Assembly (NCBI RefSeq): GCF_016805305.1
Contig: NZ_JAERQN010000013.1
Coordinates: 97,731 to 161,730 of the forward strand
Direction of reading: 5' to 3'
Origin: Falsiroseomonas ponticola
Lineage (GTDB): Bacteria; Pseudomonadota; Alphaproteobacteria; Acetobacterales; Acetobacteraceae
DNA length: 64,000 nt
The notes beneath the pieces are model-generated. The model ran no database searches. It was not told where the DNA came from and was given only the letters and a program-made list of their open reading frames with translations. Shown one piece after another: positions 26,439 through 34,555 of this stretch (positions within the stretch are counted from its first letter, which is position 1; every line of letters starts with the position of its first letter). The position numbers and the translations under genes were made by a program.

Positions 26439-27539
26439 ATGTCGGCCGAGGGTCAGGAACGCTTCCAGACGCTGCATGAGCTGGTGAAGGCCGCGAAGCT
26501 GCGGCTCAACGCCAATATCTGGGACTACCTGGTCGGCGCGACCGAGACCGAGACGACGCTGCAGCGCAACCGCGCCTCGCTGGATGCCTGGGCCTTCCGG
26601 CCGCGCGTGCTGCGGGATGTCAGCACGGTCGATTGCTCCGGCGATTTCCTCGGCAGGCGGCGCATCCGGCTGCCGGTGGCCCTCGCCCCCGTCGGCTCGC
26701 TCGACAGCTTCGATCCGGGGGGCGCGGCGACGGCGGGGCGGGCGGCCTCGGCCTTCGGCGTGCCGATCATCGTCAGCAGCGTGACGGAGCCGGGGCTGGA
26801 GGGTTCGGCCGCCGCCAATCCGGACGGGCCCAAGATCTTCCAGCTCTATGTCCGCGGCGGGCCGGACTTCATCGACAGCCACATCAGGCGCGCGATGGAT
26901 GCCGGCTACGATGCCTTCGCCATCACGGTGGACACCGCCCATTACAGCCGCCGCGAACGCGACATCGCCAAGCGCTTCGTCAAGCACTGGCGGGCGCGGA
27001 GCGAGGGGATGAACCATCAGGCCGCGCTGTCCTGGGCCGATATCGCCCGCGTCCGCGCGGCGCATCCCGGCGTGACGCTGATCCTGAAGGGGATCGGCAC
27101 GGCGGAGGATGCGACGATGGCGGTCGAGCACGGGATCGACGTCGTCTATGTCTCCAACCATGGCGGGCGGCAGCTGGACCATGGCCGCGGATCGCTGGCC
27201 GTCCTGCCGGAAGTCGTGGAGGCCGTTTCCGGCCGCGCGCGGGTCTGGATGGATGGCGGCATCAGCCGGGGGACGGACCTGGTGAAGGCCATCATCCTGG
27301 GCGCGGAGCTGGTGGGCATCGGGCGCCTCTACTGCTACGGCCTGGCGGCCGCGGGGCAGGATGGCGTGCGCCGCGTGCTGGAACTGCTGGAGGACGAGGT
27401 GCAGACCTGCCTCGGCCTGCTGGGCGCCACCAGCTTCGCCGCCGCCGACCGCAGCATGCTGCATCCGGTGGCGCCGCTGGTGGTGCCGCATGTGCATTCC
27501 GCCTTCCCGCTGCTGGCGGAGCCGCATCGGGGCTACTGA
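26439..27539 (+). CDS. FMN-dependent alpha-hydroxy-acid oxidase/dehydrogenase
   Basis: A 366-residue TIM-barrel flavoprotein of the lactate/glycolate oxidase family. Visible signatures are F-R-P-R-V-L-R-D-V, A-P-V-G, Q-L-Y-V-R, I-T-V-D-T and the active-site S-N-H-G-G-R-Q-L-D carrying the catalytic His and the substrate-binding Arg, followed by D-G-G-I and G-R-L. It oxidises a 2-hydroxy acid to a 2-keto acid. ATG 26439 has a GGGGGGAG ribosome site spaced 10 nt upstream; an in-frame ATG at 26430 has no room for one. No membrane anchor is evident. It follows glgX-malQ by 57 nt, but a metabolic link is not apparent. Confidence 0.88.
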   Translation: MSAEGQERFQTLHELVKAAKLRLNANIWDYLVGATETETTLQRNRASLDAWAFRPRVLRDVSTVDCSGDFLGRRRIRLPVALAPVGSLDSFDPGGAATAGRAASAFGVPIIVSSVTEPGLEGSAAANPDGPKIFQLYVRGGPDFIDSHIRRAMDAGYDAFAITVDTAHYSRRERDIAKRFVKHWRARSEGMNHQAALSWADIARVRAAHPGVTLILKGIGTAEDATMAVEHGIDVVYVSNHGGRQLDHGRGSLAVLPEVVEAVSGRARVWMDGGISRGTDLVKAIILGAELVGIGRLYCYGLAAAGQDGVRRVLELLEDEVQTCLGLLGATSFAAADRSMLHPVAPLVVPHVHSAFPLLAEPHRGY

Positions 27540-27614
27540 GCCTTGCCGGCGCCGCCGGGCGGGTGGGATAGTCCGCCCGCGCCATCGCCTCCCCGCGACC
27601 TGCCCCGAGGATCC

Positions 27615-29603
27615 GTGCGACCCCATCGCCCCACTGCCCCCGCCGCCGGTCGCAGCCTGGTCATCGCCGCCCTGCTGCTGCTGCCGCTGGCGGCGGAGGC
27701 GCAGCAGCGCCCGGCCCGGCCGGCGCCGCGCCCCCCCGTGGCCACGCAGCCCCTGCCCGCCCCCGTCGCGCCGGCCCCCGCGCCGCTGGAACGGCGCATC
27801 GGGCTGGATGAGCTGGGGCTGGAGGCGGGCCTCGCCTTCGGCACCGCCGGGCGAGAGGTCGCCTTCGCCATGCCGCGCGACATTCCGGGGCTGGAGGCGC
27901 GCGCGAGCCTCGCCTTCGACCTCGTCGCCCCCTTCGCCGGCCGCCAGGCGGTGGAGGTCTGGGCGAATGGCCGGGTGCTGGCCAGCCGCGCCTTCCCGGA
28001 GGGCGAGGCGCGGCTGACGATCGACCTGCCCATCCCCGCCGCCGACCTGGCGCGGGATAGCGCGGCGCTGCGGCTCGGCCTGCGGCTGGTGGACCAGGGG
28101 GGCGGCGCGCTGGCGACGCTGCGGGCGGACAGCCACCTGGCCCTGCTGCTGCCGGATGGCATGGCGCCCTCCGTCGCGACCCTGTTCCGCCTGATGCCGC
28201 GCCAGGTGCAGGTGCTGACCCGCCCCGGGCCCCTGCCGGTGGCGGAAGCCGCGGCGGCGCTGCGCATCGGGCTCGCGCTGGCCGGTTCGGGGCGGGAGGT
28301 GCGGATCGGCTCCGGCGCGCCGCCGGCGCTCGAACGCGGGCCGGGGGGCCAGCGCCTCTGGACCACCGGGGCGGTGGTGGTGGGGCTCGGCCCCGCCGGC
28401 GCGGCGGTGCTGGACCTCGATGGCATGCCGGCGCTGGCGCTGGGCGGGCCGCAGCCGGAACGGGCGGCGGGGCTGCTGGACGGGCCGTGGCGGGATGCGG
28501 CGGCGGCGGGCACGCTCAGCGTGCGGGATGCCCGCGCGCCGGATGCGGCGATGGCCGCCCTGCCCTTCTCCGCCCTCCGGGGCACGACGCTGCCGCAGGA
28601 AGGCGCCACGCCGGGCTGGGCGCTGGAATTCGCGGCGCGGGACCTGCCAGGCGGCGCGCTGCCCGCGGCGCTCGACCTCGCCTTCAGCCTCACCCCGGAT
28701 GCGGGCGGGCGCAGCGTGGCGACGGCGGTGCTGAACGACACCATGCTGGGCAGCGCGGCGCTGGGCGCGGAGATGCCGGCGCGGATCAGCCTGCCCATCC
28801 CGCCGGCGCTGCTGCGGCTCGACAACCGGCTGGTGGTGACGCTGCAGCGCCCCGCCGCCGGCGGCCTGGCGCAGCTGCTGCCGGACAGCCTGCTGCGCCT
28901 GTCCCCCGCGCCGCCGCCGCGCGATTTCCTCGGCCTGCCCGGCCGCTTCGCCGGCGGGGTGGAGGTGATCCTGGACGCGCCGGAGGGCGGCCCGGTGGCG
29001 GAGGCGCTGAACCCCATCCTCTGGCTGCTGCGCGGCCTGGTGCCGGCGGCGGCGCCGCTCAGCGTCTCGCTGCGCGACGGCGCGGCGCCGCCGCGTCCCT
29101 CCGGCCCCTTCGTCGCCGTCACCGCGGACCCGCCCGCGGGCAGCCGGCCCGTGCTGCGCTTCGATGCCGGGCGGCTGGCGCTGACGGACCGGGATGGCCG
29201 GCCGCTGCTGGACCTCGACGGCGTGCAGCGCATGATCGCCGCGGCGCTGGTGACGGCGGAGGGCGACCACCCCGGCCTCTGGCTGCGGCTGCCGACCCTG
29301 ATGCCGGCCCTGCCCGCCGCCGCGCCGCGGCTGGAACGCGGCGACGTGGCGCTGCTGGATGGGCAGGGCGTCGCGCTGGCCTGGTCCAGCGCCGCGCCGG
29401 TGCCGGAGGTGCGCGTGGCCTATGCCGCCGCACCCGCCACACCGGCCGCGCCCGCCACGCCTGCCGCGGCGCCGGCCGGGCCGCCCGCCGCCCGCTCCGC
29501 CATCCTGGTCTGGCGTCCCTATGTGCTGGCGGTGCTCTGGCTGCTGGGTGCCGGCCTGGTCGCCTATGCCTTCGCGCGGCCGAGGCGGGAGGCCGAGGCG
29601 TGA
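27615..29603 (+). CDS. BcsB-like periplasmic protein with C-terminal membrane anchor
   Basis: A 662-residue protein with an N-terminal signal peptide (hydrophobic stretch ending A-A-E-A), a long beta-rich middle, an Ala/Pro-rich tether near residues 600-630 and one C-terminal transmembrane helix followed by R-P-R-R. This architecture, and segments such as V-L-N-D-T-M-L-G-S and L-L-R-L-D-N-R-L-V-V, resemble BcsB, the periplasmic subunit of cellulose synthase. It is shorter than typical BcsB, and no bcsA, bcsZ or bcsC is nearby, so it may serve another exopolysaccharide system. GTG 27615, preceded by GAGG, is the likely start. Similarity judgment is by eye. Confidence 0.5.
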   Translation: MRPHRPTAPAAGRSLVIAALLLLPLAAEAQQRPARPAPRPPVATQPLPAPVAPAPAPLERRIGLDELGLEAGLAFGTAGREVAFAMPRDIPGLEARASLAFDLVAPFAGRQAVEVWANGRVLASRAFPEGEARLTIDLPIPAADLARDSAALRLGLRLVDQGGGALATLRADSHLALLLPDGMAPSVATLFRLMPRQVQVLTRPGPLPVAEAAAALRIGLALAGSGREVRIGSGAPPALERGPGGQRLWTTGAVVVGLGPAGAAVLDLDGMPALALGGPQPERAAGLLDGPWRDAAAAGTLSVRDARAPDAAMAALPFSALRGTTLPQEGATPGWALEFAARDLPGGALPAALDLAFSLTPDAGGRSVATAVLNDTMLGSAALGAEMPARISLPIPPALLRLDNRLVVTLQRPAAGGLAQLLPDSLLRLSPAPPPRDFLGLPGRFAGGVEVILDAPEGGPVAEALNPILWLLRGLVPAAAPLSVSLRDGAAPPRPSGPFVAVTADPPAGSRPVLRFDAGRLALTDRDGRPLLDLDGVQRMIAAALVTAEGDHPGLWLRLPTLMPALPAAAPRLERGDVALLDGQGVALAWSSAAPVPEVRVAYAAAPATPAAPATPAAAPAGPPAARSAILVWRPYVLAVLWLLGAGLVAYAFARPRREAEA

Positions 29604-30289
29604 CCGCGCCCGTGCCGGCCCAGCTCGTCTTCATCCACCTGCCCAAGACCGGCGGCTTCGCCCTGCATGCCGCCCTGGCCCGGGCCCTGCCGGCCGATCG
29701 CGTGCTGCGGATCGGCGACGAGGCCGAGCACGCCGCCTTCCTGGCCATGGCGCCGGAGCAGGTGGCGGGCCGGGCGCTGGTCAGCGGCCATGTCACGGTG
29801 AACGAGGCGCTGGAGCGCGCCCGCCCCGATGCCCGCTTCGTCACCCTGCTGCGGGACCCCGTGGCGCGGCTGCTTTCCGCCTTCAACTACATGGCGACCT
29901 GGCCCGGCCACCCGCTGCATGCCGTCTTCCGCGACCGCGGCTTCGCCGAGTTCATCCGCGAATCCGCCCATGGCCTGGCCGGGGAGGCCTGCCGCCAGCT
30001 GACCGGCGCGGCATCGGCGAAGGAGGCGATCCCGATCCTGGAGGGGTGCTACGCCCTTGTCGGCACCACCGCCCGGGTCGATGACGTCGCCACCACGCTG
30101 CATCGTTGGCTGGGCGTCGCCCCGGGCGCGGTGGAGCGGGAGAACGTCACCACCGGCCAGGGCCGCATCACCCTGGACAGCGAGACCTGCGAGATCCTGC
30201 TGGAGGTGACGCGGGAGGACCGCGCCCTGTTCGAGCATGTGGCGATCCGCCATGGCGGGCTGATGCGCCACCCGGGCGCGCCGGGCTGA
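29600..30289 (+). CDS. Sulfotransferase family protein
   Basis: A 229-residue protein with the 5'-phosphosulfate-binding loop F-I-H-L-P-K-T-G-G near residue 12 and a 3'-phosphate-binding R-D-P-V-A-R-L-L-S-A-F segment near residue 85, the two PAPS signatures of sulfotransferases. It would transfer sulfate from PAPS to a hydroxyl or amino group of a carbohydrate, lipid or small molecule. The GTG start overlaps the BcsB-like stop codon (GTGA, 29600-29603), so the two are translationally coupled and may act on the same polysaccharide or surface product. No PAPS-synthesis genes are in the window. Confidence 0.8.
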   Translation: MTAPVPAQLVFIHLPKTGGFALHAALARALPADRVLRIGDEAEHAAFLAMAPEQVAGRALVSGHVTVNEALERARPDARFVTLLRDPVARLLSAFNYMATWPGHPLHAVFRDRGFAEFIRESAHGLAGEACRQLTGAASAKEAIPILEGCYALVGTTARVDDVATTLHRWLGVAPGAVERENVTTGQGRITLDSETCEILLEVTREDRALFEHVAIRHGGLMRHPGAPG

Positions 30290-30311
30290 CCCGCGGCCGG
30301 CACCGCCGGCA

Positions 30312-31115
30312 TCACCCGGGCTCCGCCGCCTCCACCAGCCCGCGCAGCCCCTCCGCATCCGCCAGGCGCTGCTGCAGGGTGATGCAGAAGCGGGCGAGCG
30401 CCGCGCCATCGATCACCGCATGGTCCATCGCGCCGCCGAGCGAGAGCACGCGCCGCGGCGCGCCGCCCGCCACCGCCGGGCGCGTCTCGATCCCGCCCAC
30501 CGCGACGGAGACGGTGAAGGGGTTGGGCGGGAAGGCGACCATGCGGAAATCGAGCCCCGGCCGCTGCAGGCTGGTCAGCCCGATCGTGCCTTGCACGCGG
30601 CGCAGGAAATGCGGATCGGCGGCGATGCGGCGGAAGACGAGCGCGCGCAGCGGCTTCGGCAGGCGCAGCAGGCGGCGGCGGCGCTGCACCTCCGCCGTCC
30701 GCGTCAGGTCGCCCTTCAGCGCGGCGCGCAGCTCCTCATGGATCGCCATCACGTCCTTCGATTGCGCGGCGCGGATGGTCAGGCCCATGGGCAGGCGCGT
30801 GCCATCGGGCTGCTTGCGGTCCACCACCGTCGCCACATCGGCGTCGCGGAAGGTCACCAGCTTCCTGCCGTGGCGGAAGGTCAGCACCGCCGGGTTCAGC
30901 GCCGCCGCCACGGCCACCGCCTCCACCAGCACGGCGTGCAGCGACACCGCCTGCCGGTCCGCCCGGCGCAGCCTGGCCAGCCCGTCCATGATGCGGGTGA
31001 CATCGGCCTCGATCATGCCGTGGAAGGTCATCGGCCGGTGCAGCGACAGCATGCCGAGGATGAGGTCGCGCAGCGGCGGCCAGGGGCGTTCCGTGTAGTC
31101 GGGGATCGTCGTCAT
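30312..31115 (-). CDS. E2-type acyltransferase domain protein without lipoyl domain
   Basis: A 267-residue protein resembling the catalytic domain of 2-oxo-acid dehydrogenase E2 / chloramphenicol acetyltransferase. The active-site motif is H232-A-V-I-D236-G in L-G-G-A-M-D-H-A-V-I-D-G, and M-T-F-H-G-M-I-E-A-D-V near the start matches the E2 catalytic-domain opening. There is no lipoyl or peripheral-subunit-binding domain, so it is not a dehydrogenase-complex core. It probably transfers an acyl group from a CoA thioester to a small molecule. Last gene of the six-gene P450/exporter operon, overlapping the ABC ATPase by 4 nt. Confidence 0.75.
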   Translation of the reverse strand: MTTIPDYTERPWPPLRDLILGMLSLHRPMTFHGMIEADVTRIMDGLARLRRADRQAVSLHAVLVEAVAVAAALNPAVLTFRHGRKLVTFRDADVATVVDRKQPDGTRLPMGLTIRAAQSKDVMAIHEELRAALKGDLTRTAEVQRRRRLLRLPKPLRALVFRRIAADPHFLRRVQGTIGLTSLQRPGLDFRMVAFPPNPFTVSVAVGGIETRPAVAGGAPRRVLSLGGAMDHAVIDGAALARFCITLQQRLADAEGLRGLVEAAEPG

Positions 31116-31792
31116 GGCTGCTTCAGCACCCCATCCTCCATGTGCAGCCGCCGCGTCGCCAGGTCGAGGCAGCGTTCGTCATGCGTCGCCATCACCACCG
31201 CGCAATCCTGGCCGCTCGTCAGCGCCGCCAGCAGCGCCACCACGGCGCGCCCGCTGCGGCCATCGAGCGAGGCGGTGGGTTCATCCGCCAGCACCAGCGC
31301 CGGCCGCCGCACCAGCGCGCGCGCCACCGCGACGCGCTGCTGTTCGCCGCCGGACAGCCGCGCGGTCGCCTCCCCGCCACGGCCGCCGAGGCCGACCGCC
31401 TCCAGCATCGCCAGCGCCGCCGCGCGGTCCCGCGCGGGCTCGGCGCCGGGCTGGCCATGCAGCGCGGCCTCCACATTTTCCACCACGCTCAGCGACCGCA
31501 GCAGGTGGTGGCGCTGGAAGACGAAGCCGATGCGCCGGCGCAGCGCGCCGAGCGCCCGCCCCTCCAGCCCCCGCACATCCTGGCCGAGCAGGCGGAGATC
31601 GCCTTCCTCCGGCACCCGCAGCGCGCCCAGCAGGGTCAGCAGCGTGGTCTTGCCCGACCCGGAGGGACCGGTGAGCGCGACGAAATCCCCGGCCCGCAGG
31701 TCGAGCGTGACGCCCCGCAGCACGACGCGGCGCCGCGCCCCGCTGCCGAAGCCGTGGCCGACATCGCGGAGCCCGGCCAGCAGGGCGGTCAT
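31112..31792 (-). CDS. ABC transporter ATP-binding protein, DevA/LolD type
   Basis: A 226-residue ATPase with Walker A G-P-S-G-S-G-K-T at residues 42-49, a Q-loop in V-F-Q-R-H-H-L-L, signature L-S-G-G-E-Q-Q-R and Walker B A-L-V-L-A-D-E-P-T with a T-H-D switch histidine. Its closest type is the MacB/LolD/DevA group that powers FtsX-like permeases. With the following permease and membrane-fusion protein it forms a tripartite exporter. It overlaps both neighbours by 4 nt. Confidence 0.92.
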   Translation of the reverse strand: MTALLAGLRDVGHGFGSGARRRVVLRGVTLDLRAGDFVALTGPSGSGKTTLLTLLGALRVPEEGDLRLLGQDVRGLEGRALGALRRRIGFVFQRHHLLRSLSVVENVEAALHGQPGAEPARDRAAALAMLEAVGLGGRGGEATARLSGGEQQRVAVARALVRRPALVLADEPTASLDGRSGRAVVALLAALTSGQDCAVVMATHDERCLDLATRRLHMEDGVLKQP

Positions 31793-32976
31793 CCGAACAG
31801 CTCCAGCGGGTCCGCGCGCCGCAGCCGCAGCGTCGCCAGCCCCGCCGCGACGGCCGCCATGGCGAGGCTCAGCCCCAGCACCATCGCCATGTCGGCGCCA
31901 TGCACGCCGATCGGCAGGCGCGTGACCTCCGCCGCCACGCCGGTGACGGCCAGCGCCAGGGCCAGCGCCGGCAGCCAGGTGACCAGCGCGATGGCGATGG
32001 CCGCCTGCGCCACCACCGCCGCCAGGAAGGCCGGCGGATAGCCCTGCGCCAGCAGCACCGCGTATTCGGGCAGATTCGCATCCACCAGGCCGTTCAGCAC
32101 CTGCAGGATGAAGACGATGCCGACCGCGATGCCGACCAGCAGCCCGACATTGAAGATCACGCCGATCGGCGTGCGGCTGGCGTAGAAGTGCCGTTCCTCC
32201 GCCAGGTAGTCGGCCCGCGTCAGCACCCGCGCGCGGCCTTCGATCCGCGCGGCGATGGCGGCCGCCATCGCCTGCGCCCCGGCGCCCGGTTCCAGCCGCA
32301 GCAACCCGATCGAGACGCGGTCCAGCGGCACGCCGAGCGTGGCGTGCAGCGTCAGGTCGCTCATCAGCAGGGTGCCGTCGATGGTGAAGGAGGGGCCGAG
32401 GGTGAAGAGCCCGCGCACCGAGAGCACCGGCGCCAGGTCCGCGGCCGGCGCATAGACCGGCAGGCGCGCCAGCCCGTCCTGCGCCACCTGCGCGATGACG
32501 GCGCCGAATTCCTGGCGCGACAGCCGGTCGATCAGCGCGGTGTCGGGGACGGACAGCGCGCGCTGCGCCGCCACCACCGCCGGCAGGTCCAGCACGCGGG
32601 CGGCGGGATCGATGCCGAGCAGCCAGGCGGAGAGGTTGCCGCCCGTCTCCGGGCTGCGGATCTGGCCGCTATAGGCGTAGAGGATCGCGGCCTCCGCCAC
32701 GCCCGGCACCCCCGCCGCATCGCGCAGCGCCGCGCGCGGGAACCAGGGGGGCGAGAAGGTGAGCGCCCGGTAGCCCGGGCTGACCAGCACGAGGTCCGCC
32801 GCCAGCGCCCGCGGCAGGGCGAGCGCGCTGTCATAGAGCCCGTTGCGGAAGCCCACCTGCACCAGCATCAGCATCACCGCGACCGCCACGCCCGCCAGCG
32901 CGGCGAGGGAGGCGAGCGCGCGGTGGCGCAGCTGGCGCAGGGCCAGCAGGACGGCGAAGCGCGCCAGCGCCATCAC
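31789..32976 (-). CDS. ABC exporter permease, DevC/FtsX-like
   Basis: A 395-residue permease with one N-terminal transmembrane helix (about residues 17-40), a large periplasmic domain to about residue 265, and three C-terminal helices, the MacB/FtsX topology. The opening A-L-R-Q-L-R-H-R and the periplasmic V-L-V-S-P-G-Y-R-A-L are typical of the DevC branch, known in cyanobacteria for exporting heterocyst glycolipids. It works with the ATPase and HlyD-like protein encoded on either side; 4-nt overlaps on both sides. Confidence 0.9.
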   Translation of the reverse strand: MMALARFAVLLALRQLRHRALASLAALAGVAVAVMLMLVQVGFRNGLYDSALALPRALAADLVLVSPGYRALTFSPPWFPRAALRDAAGVPGVAEAAILYAYSGQIRSPETGGNLSAWLLGIDPAARVLDLPAVVAAQRALSVPDTALIDRLSRQEFGAVIAQVAQDGLARLPVYAPAADLAPVLSVRGLFTLGPSFTIDGTLLMSDLTLHATLGVPLDRVSIGLLRLEPGAGAQAMAAAIAARIEGRARVLTRADYLAEERHFYASRTPIGVIFNVGLLVGIAVGIVFILQVLNGLVDANLPEYAVLLAQGYPPAFLAAVVAQAAIAIALVTWLPALALALAVTGVAAEVTRLPIGVHGADMAMVLGLSLAMAAVAAGLATLRLRRADPLELFG

Positions 32977-33989
32977 GGGCGCGGCGCGGCCAGGGGGATG
33001 CGCACCTCCACCTCCGCCCCCACCACCGGCGGCAGGGGGCCGAGGGGGCGGATCGTCACCTCCACGATCCGGGCATCCCGCCCGACCAGCACGTCGGAGC
33101 TGGTGCGGCGCTGGCGCATGACGAGCCGGCCCACCACCTCCACCCTTCCCTCCACCGGCGCCGCCAGCACGCGGCCGGACAGGCGGGCGGGTTGGCCGGG
33201 GGCGACGCGGGGGGCATCCGCCTCCTCCACCTCCGCCACCACCACCAGGCGGTCGAGGGCGGCCATCTGCAGGATGCCCTCATCCCCGATGCTCTCCCCG
33301 CCCCGCCGCAGCAGCGCCAGCACCGTGCCGGCGAAGGGCGCGCGGATGGTGGTGCGGGCCAGCTCGGCCTCGGCCTCCGCCACCGCGGCGCGGCTGACGG
33401 CGGTGCGGGCGGCGGCGGCGCGGCGATCCTCCTCCCGCACCTCGCTCAGGGCGCGCAGCTCGGCTTCCGCCTGGCGCAGCGCGGCCTCGGCCCGTTCCAG
33501 CTCCGCCTGGCGCTGTTCCAGCGTGGCCTGGGCGGCGATGCTGGTGGCGCGGAGCGTCGCGATGCGGGCGTGTTCCTGCCGCGCCAGCGTCAGCTCCGCC
33601 TCCCGCGCCCGCACCAGGGCGCGCTGGGCCAGGATCAGGCCGGCCTTGGCGGGGGCGCTGGCCTGCGCTTCCTCGGCCTGCGCCAGGGCCAGGCGGGCGC
33701 GCGCGGCCTCGGCCTGGGCTTCCGCCACCGCATGGGTATCCAGCAGCGCCACCACCTGCCCGGCCGCGACCGCCTGCCCCTCCTCCACCAGCACGCGGCC
33801 CAGCACGCCGCGATAGGGGCCATGGAGCGCGATGACGCGCCCCTCGGGCTCGATCCGCCCGCGGGCCACCAGCGCGGTGGCGGCGGCCGGGGATTGCGCC
33901 GCGGGCGCGGGCCCGTCCGGGTGCGGCAGCAGCAGCAGCGCCGGCACCGCGAGCAGGAGGAGGCCCGGGAGCCAGAGGCGGCGCCTCAT
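32973..33989 (-). CDS. Membrane-fusion (HlyD/DevB-like) efflux subunit
   Basis: A 338-residue periplasmic adaptor. An N-terminal signal-anchor (about residues 5-22) precedes a split biotinyl-lipoyl domain, a long Ala/Glu/Arg-rich coiled coil (about residues 80-215) and a C-terminal beta-barrel region (T-I-R-A-P-F-A-G-T-V-L). It links the DevC-like permease to an outer-membrane channel, which is not encoded here and is presumably a shared TolC. Overlaps the upstream acyltransferase-like gene by 4 nt. Confidence 0.9.
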   Translation of the reverse strand: MRRRLWLPGLLLLAVPALLLLPHPDGPAPAAQSPAAATALVARGRIEPEGRVIALHGPYRGVLGRVLVEEGQAVAAGQVVALLDTHAVAEAQAEAARARLALAQAEEAQASAPAKAGLILAQRALVRAREAELTLARQEHARIATLRATSIAAQATLEQRQAELERAEAALRQAEAELRALSEVREEDRRAAAARTAVSRAAVAEAEAELARTTIRAPFAGTVLALLRRGGESIGDEGILQMAALDRLVVVAEVEEADAPRVAPGQPARLSGRVLAAPVEGRVEVVGRLVMRQRRTSSDVLVGRDARIVEVTIRPLGPLPPVVGAEVEVRIPLAAPRP

Positions 33990-34555
33990 CCCCCGCCCTC
34001 CTGCCCGCGGGAGAAATCGGCCGCCAGGTCGAAGCGCAGCAGGAAGCGGGCCTCGCCCTCGATCCGGCGTTCCTCGATCACCTCCGTCCCGAAGCGGCCA
34101 TAGGCGGGCAGCGGGCGGCGGCGGGCGGTGCCGTAGCCGTGGCGCAGCCCGCGCGCGCGCAGATCCGCGTAGCAGGCGCGGCGGAAGCGCAGCGCGCCGC
34201 GCAGGTCATGCGGGCCATCGGAGAAGAAGGTCAGCATCTCCCCGATCCCGGGCCCGCGCGGCACGGCGAAGCCGAAGCGGGCGGCCTGCACGGTGCGCAG
34301 CGCCAGGTTCACCGCCAGGCCGCGCCGGACGGCGCCGCCGGCATCCCGCAGCACATAGACCACCTGGTCCGCATAGGGCACCGGCGCCGCGATGCGCCCC
34401 GCCGCGTCATCCCATTCCCAGAGGCGCCGCAGCAGCACGGCCGGGCGGATGGGTTCGAAGGCGCGGTAGAAGGCCTGTTCATAGGCCAGCACGGCGGCGG
34501 GGTCGGCGGTGTCCAGCACCTCGAACCCGGCCAGCGGGGGCGGCAGGATCCTCAT
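33986..34555 (-). CDS. GNAT/autoinducer-synthase-like putative N-acyltransferase
   Basis: A 189-residue cytosolic protein. The layout of a basic V-V-Y-V-L-R-D-A-G-G strand pair, an acidic G-E-M-L-T-F-F-S segment, a helix C-Y-A-D-L-R-A-R-G-L and a C-terminal Y-G-R-F-G-T-E-V-I-E strand resembles the acyl-CoA/acyl-ACP N-acyltransferase fold (GNAT, including FeeM and LuxI-like enzymes). No motif is decisive, so this is a by-eye fold guess. ATG 34555 overlaps the P450 stop codon. Between a P450 gene and an exporter, a biosynthetic role is inferred. Confidence 0.45.
   Translation of the reverse strand: MRILPPPLAGFEVLDTADPAAVLAYEQAFYRAFEPIRPAVLLRRLWEWDDAAGRIAAPVPYADQVVYVLRDAGGAVRRGLAVNLALRTVQAARFGFAVPRGPGIGEMLTFFSDGPHDLRGALRFRRACYADLRARGLRHGYGTARRRPLPAYGRFGTEVIEERRIEGEARFLLRFDLAADFSRGQEGGG

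Noticed and set aside
21858..29270. A stop-free minus-strand frame of about 2470 codons opposite glgA, glgX-malQ and the following genes
   Set aside because: It is antisense to well-recognised enzymes, is rich in Arg, Gly, Ala and His, and has no domain; at this GC content long antisense frames arise from codon bias.
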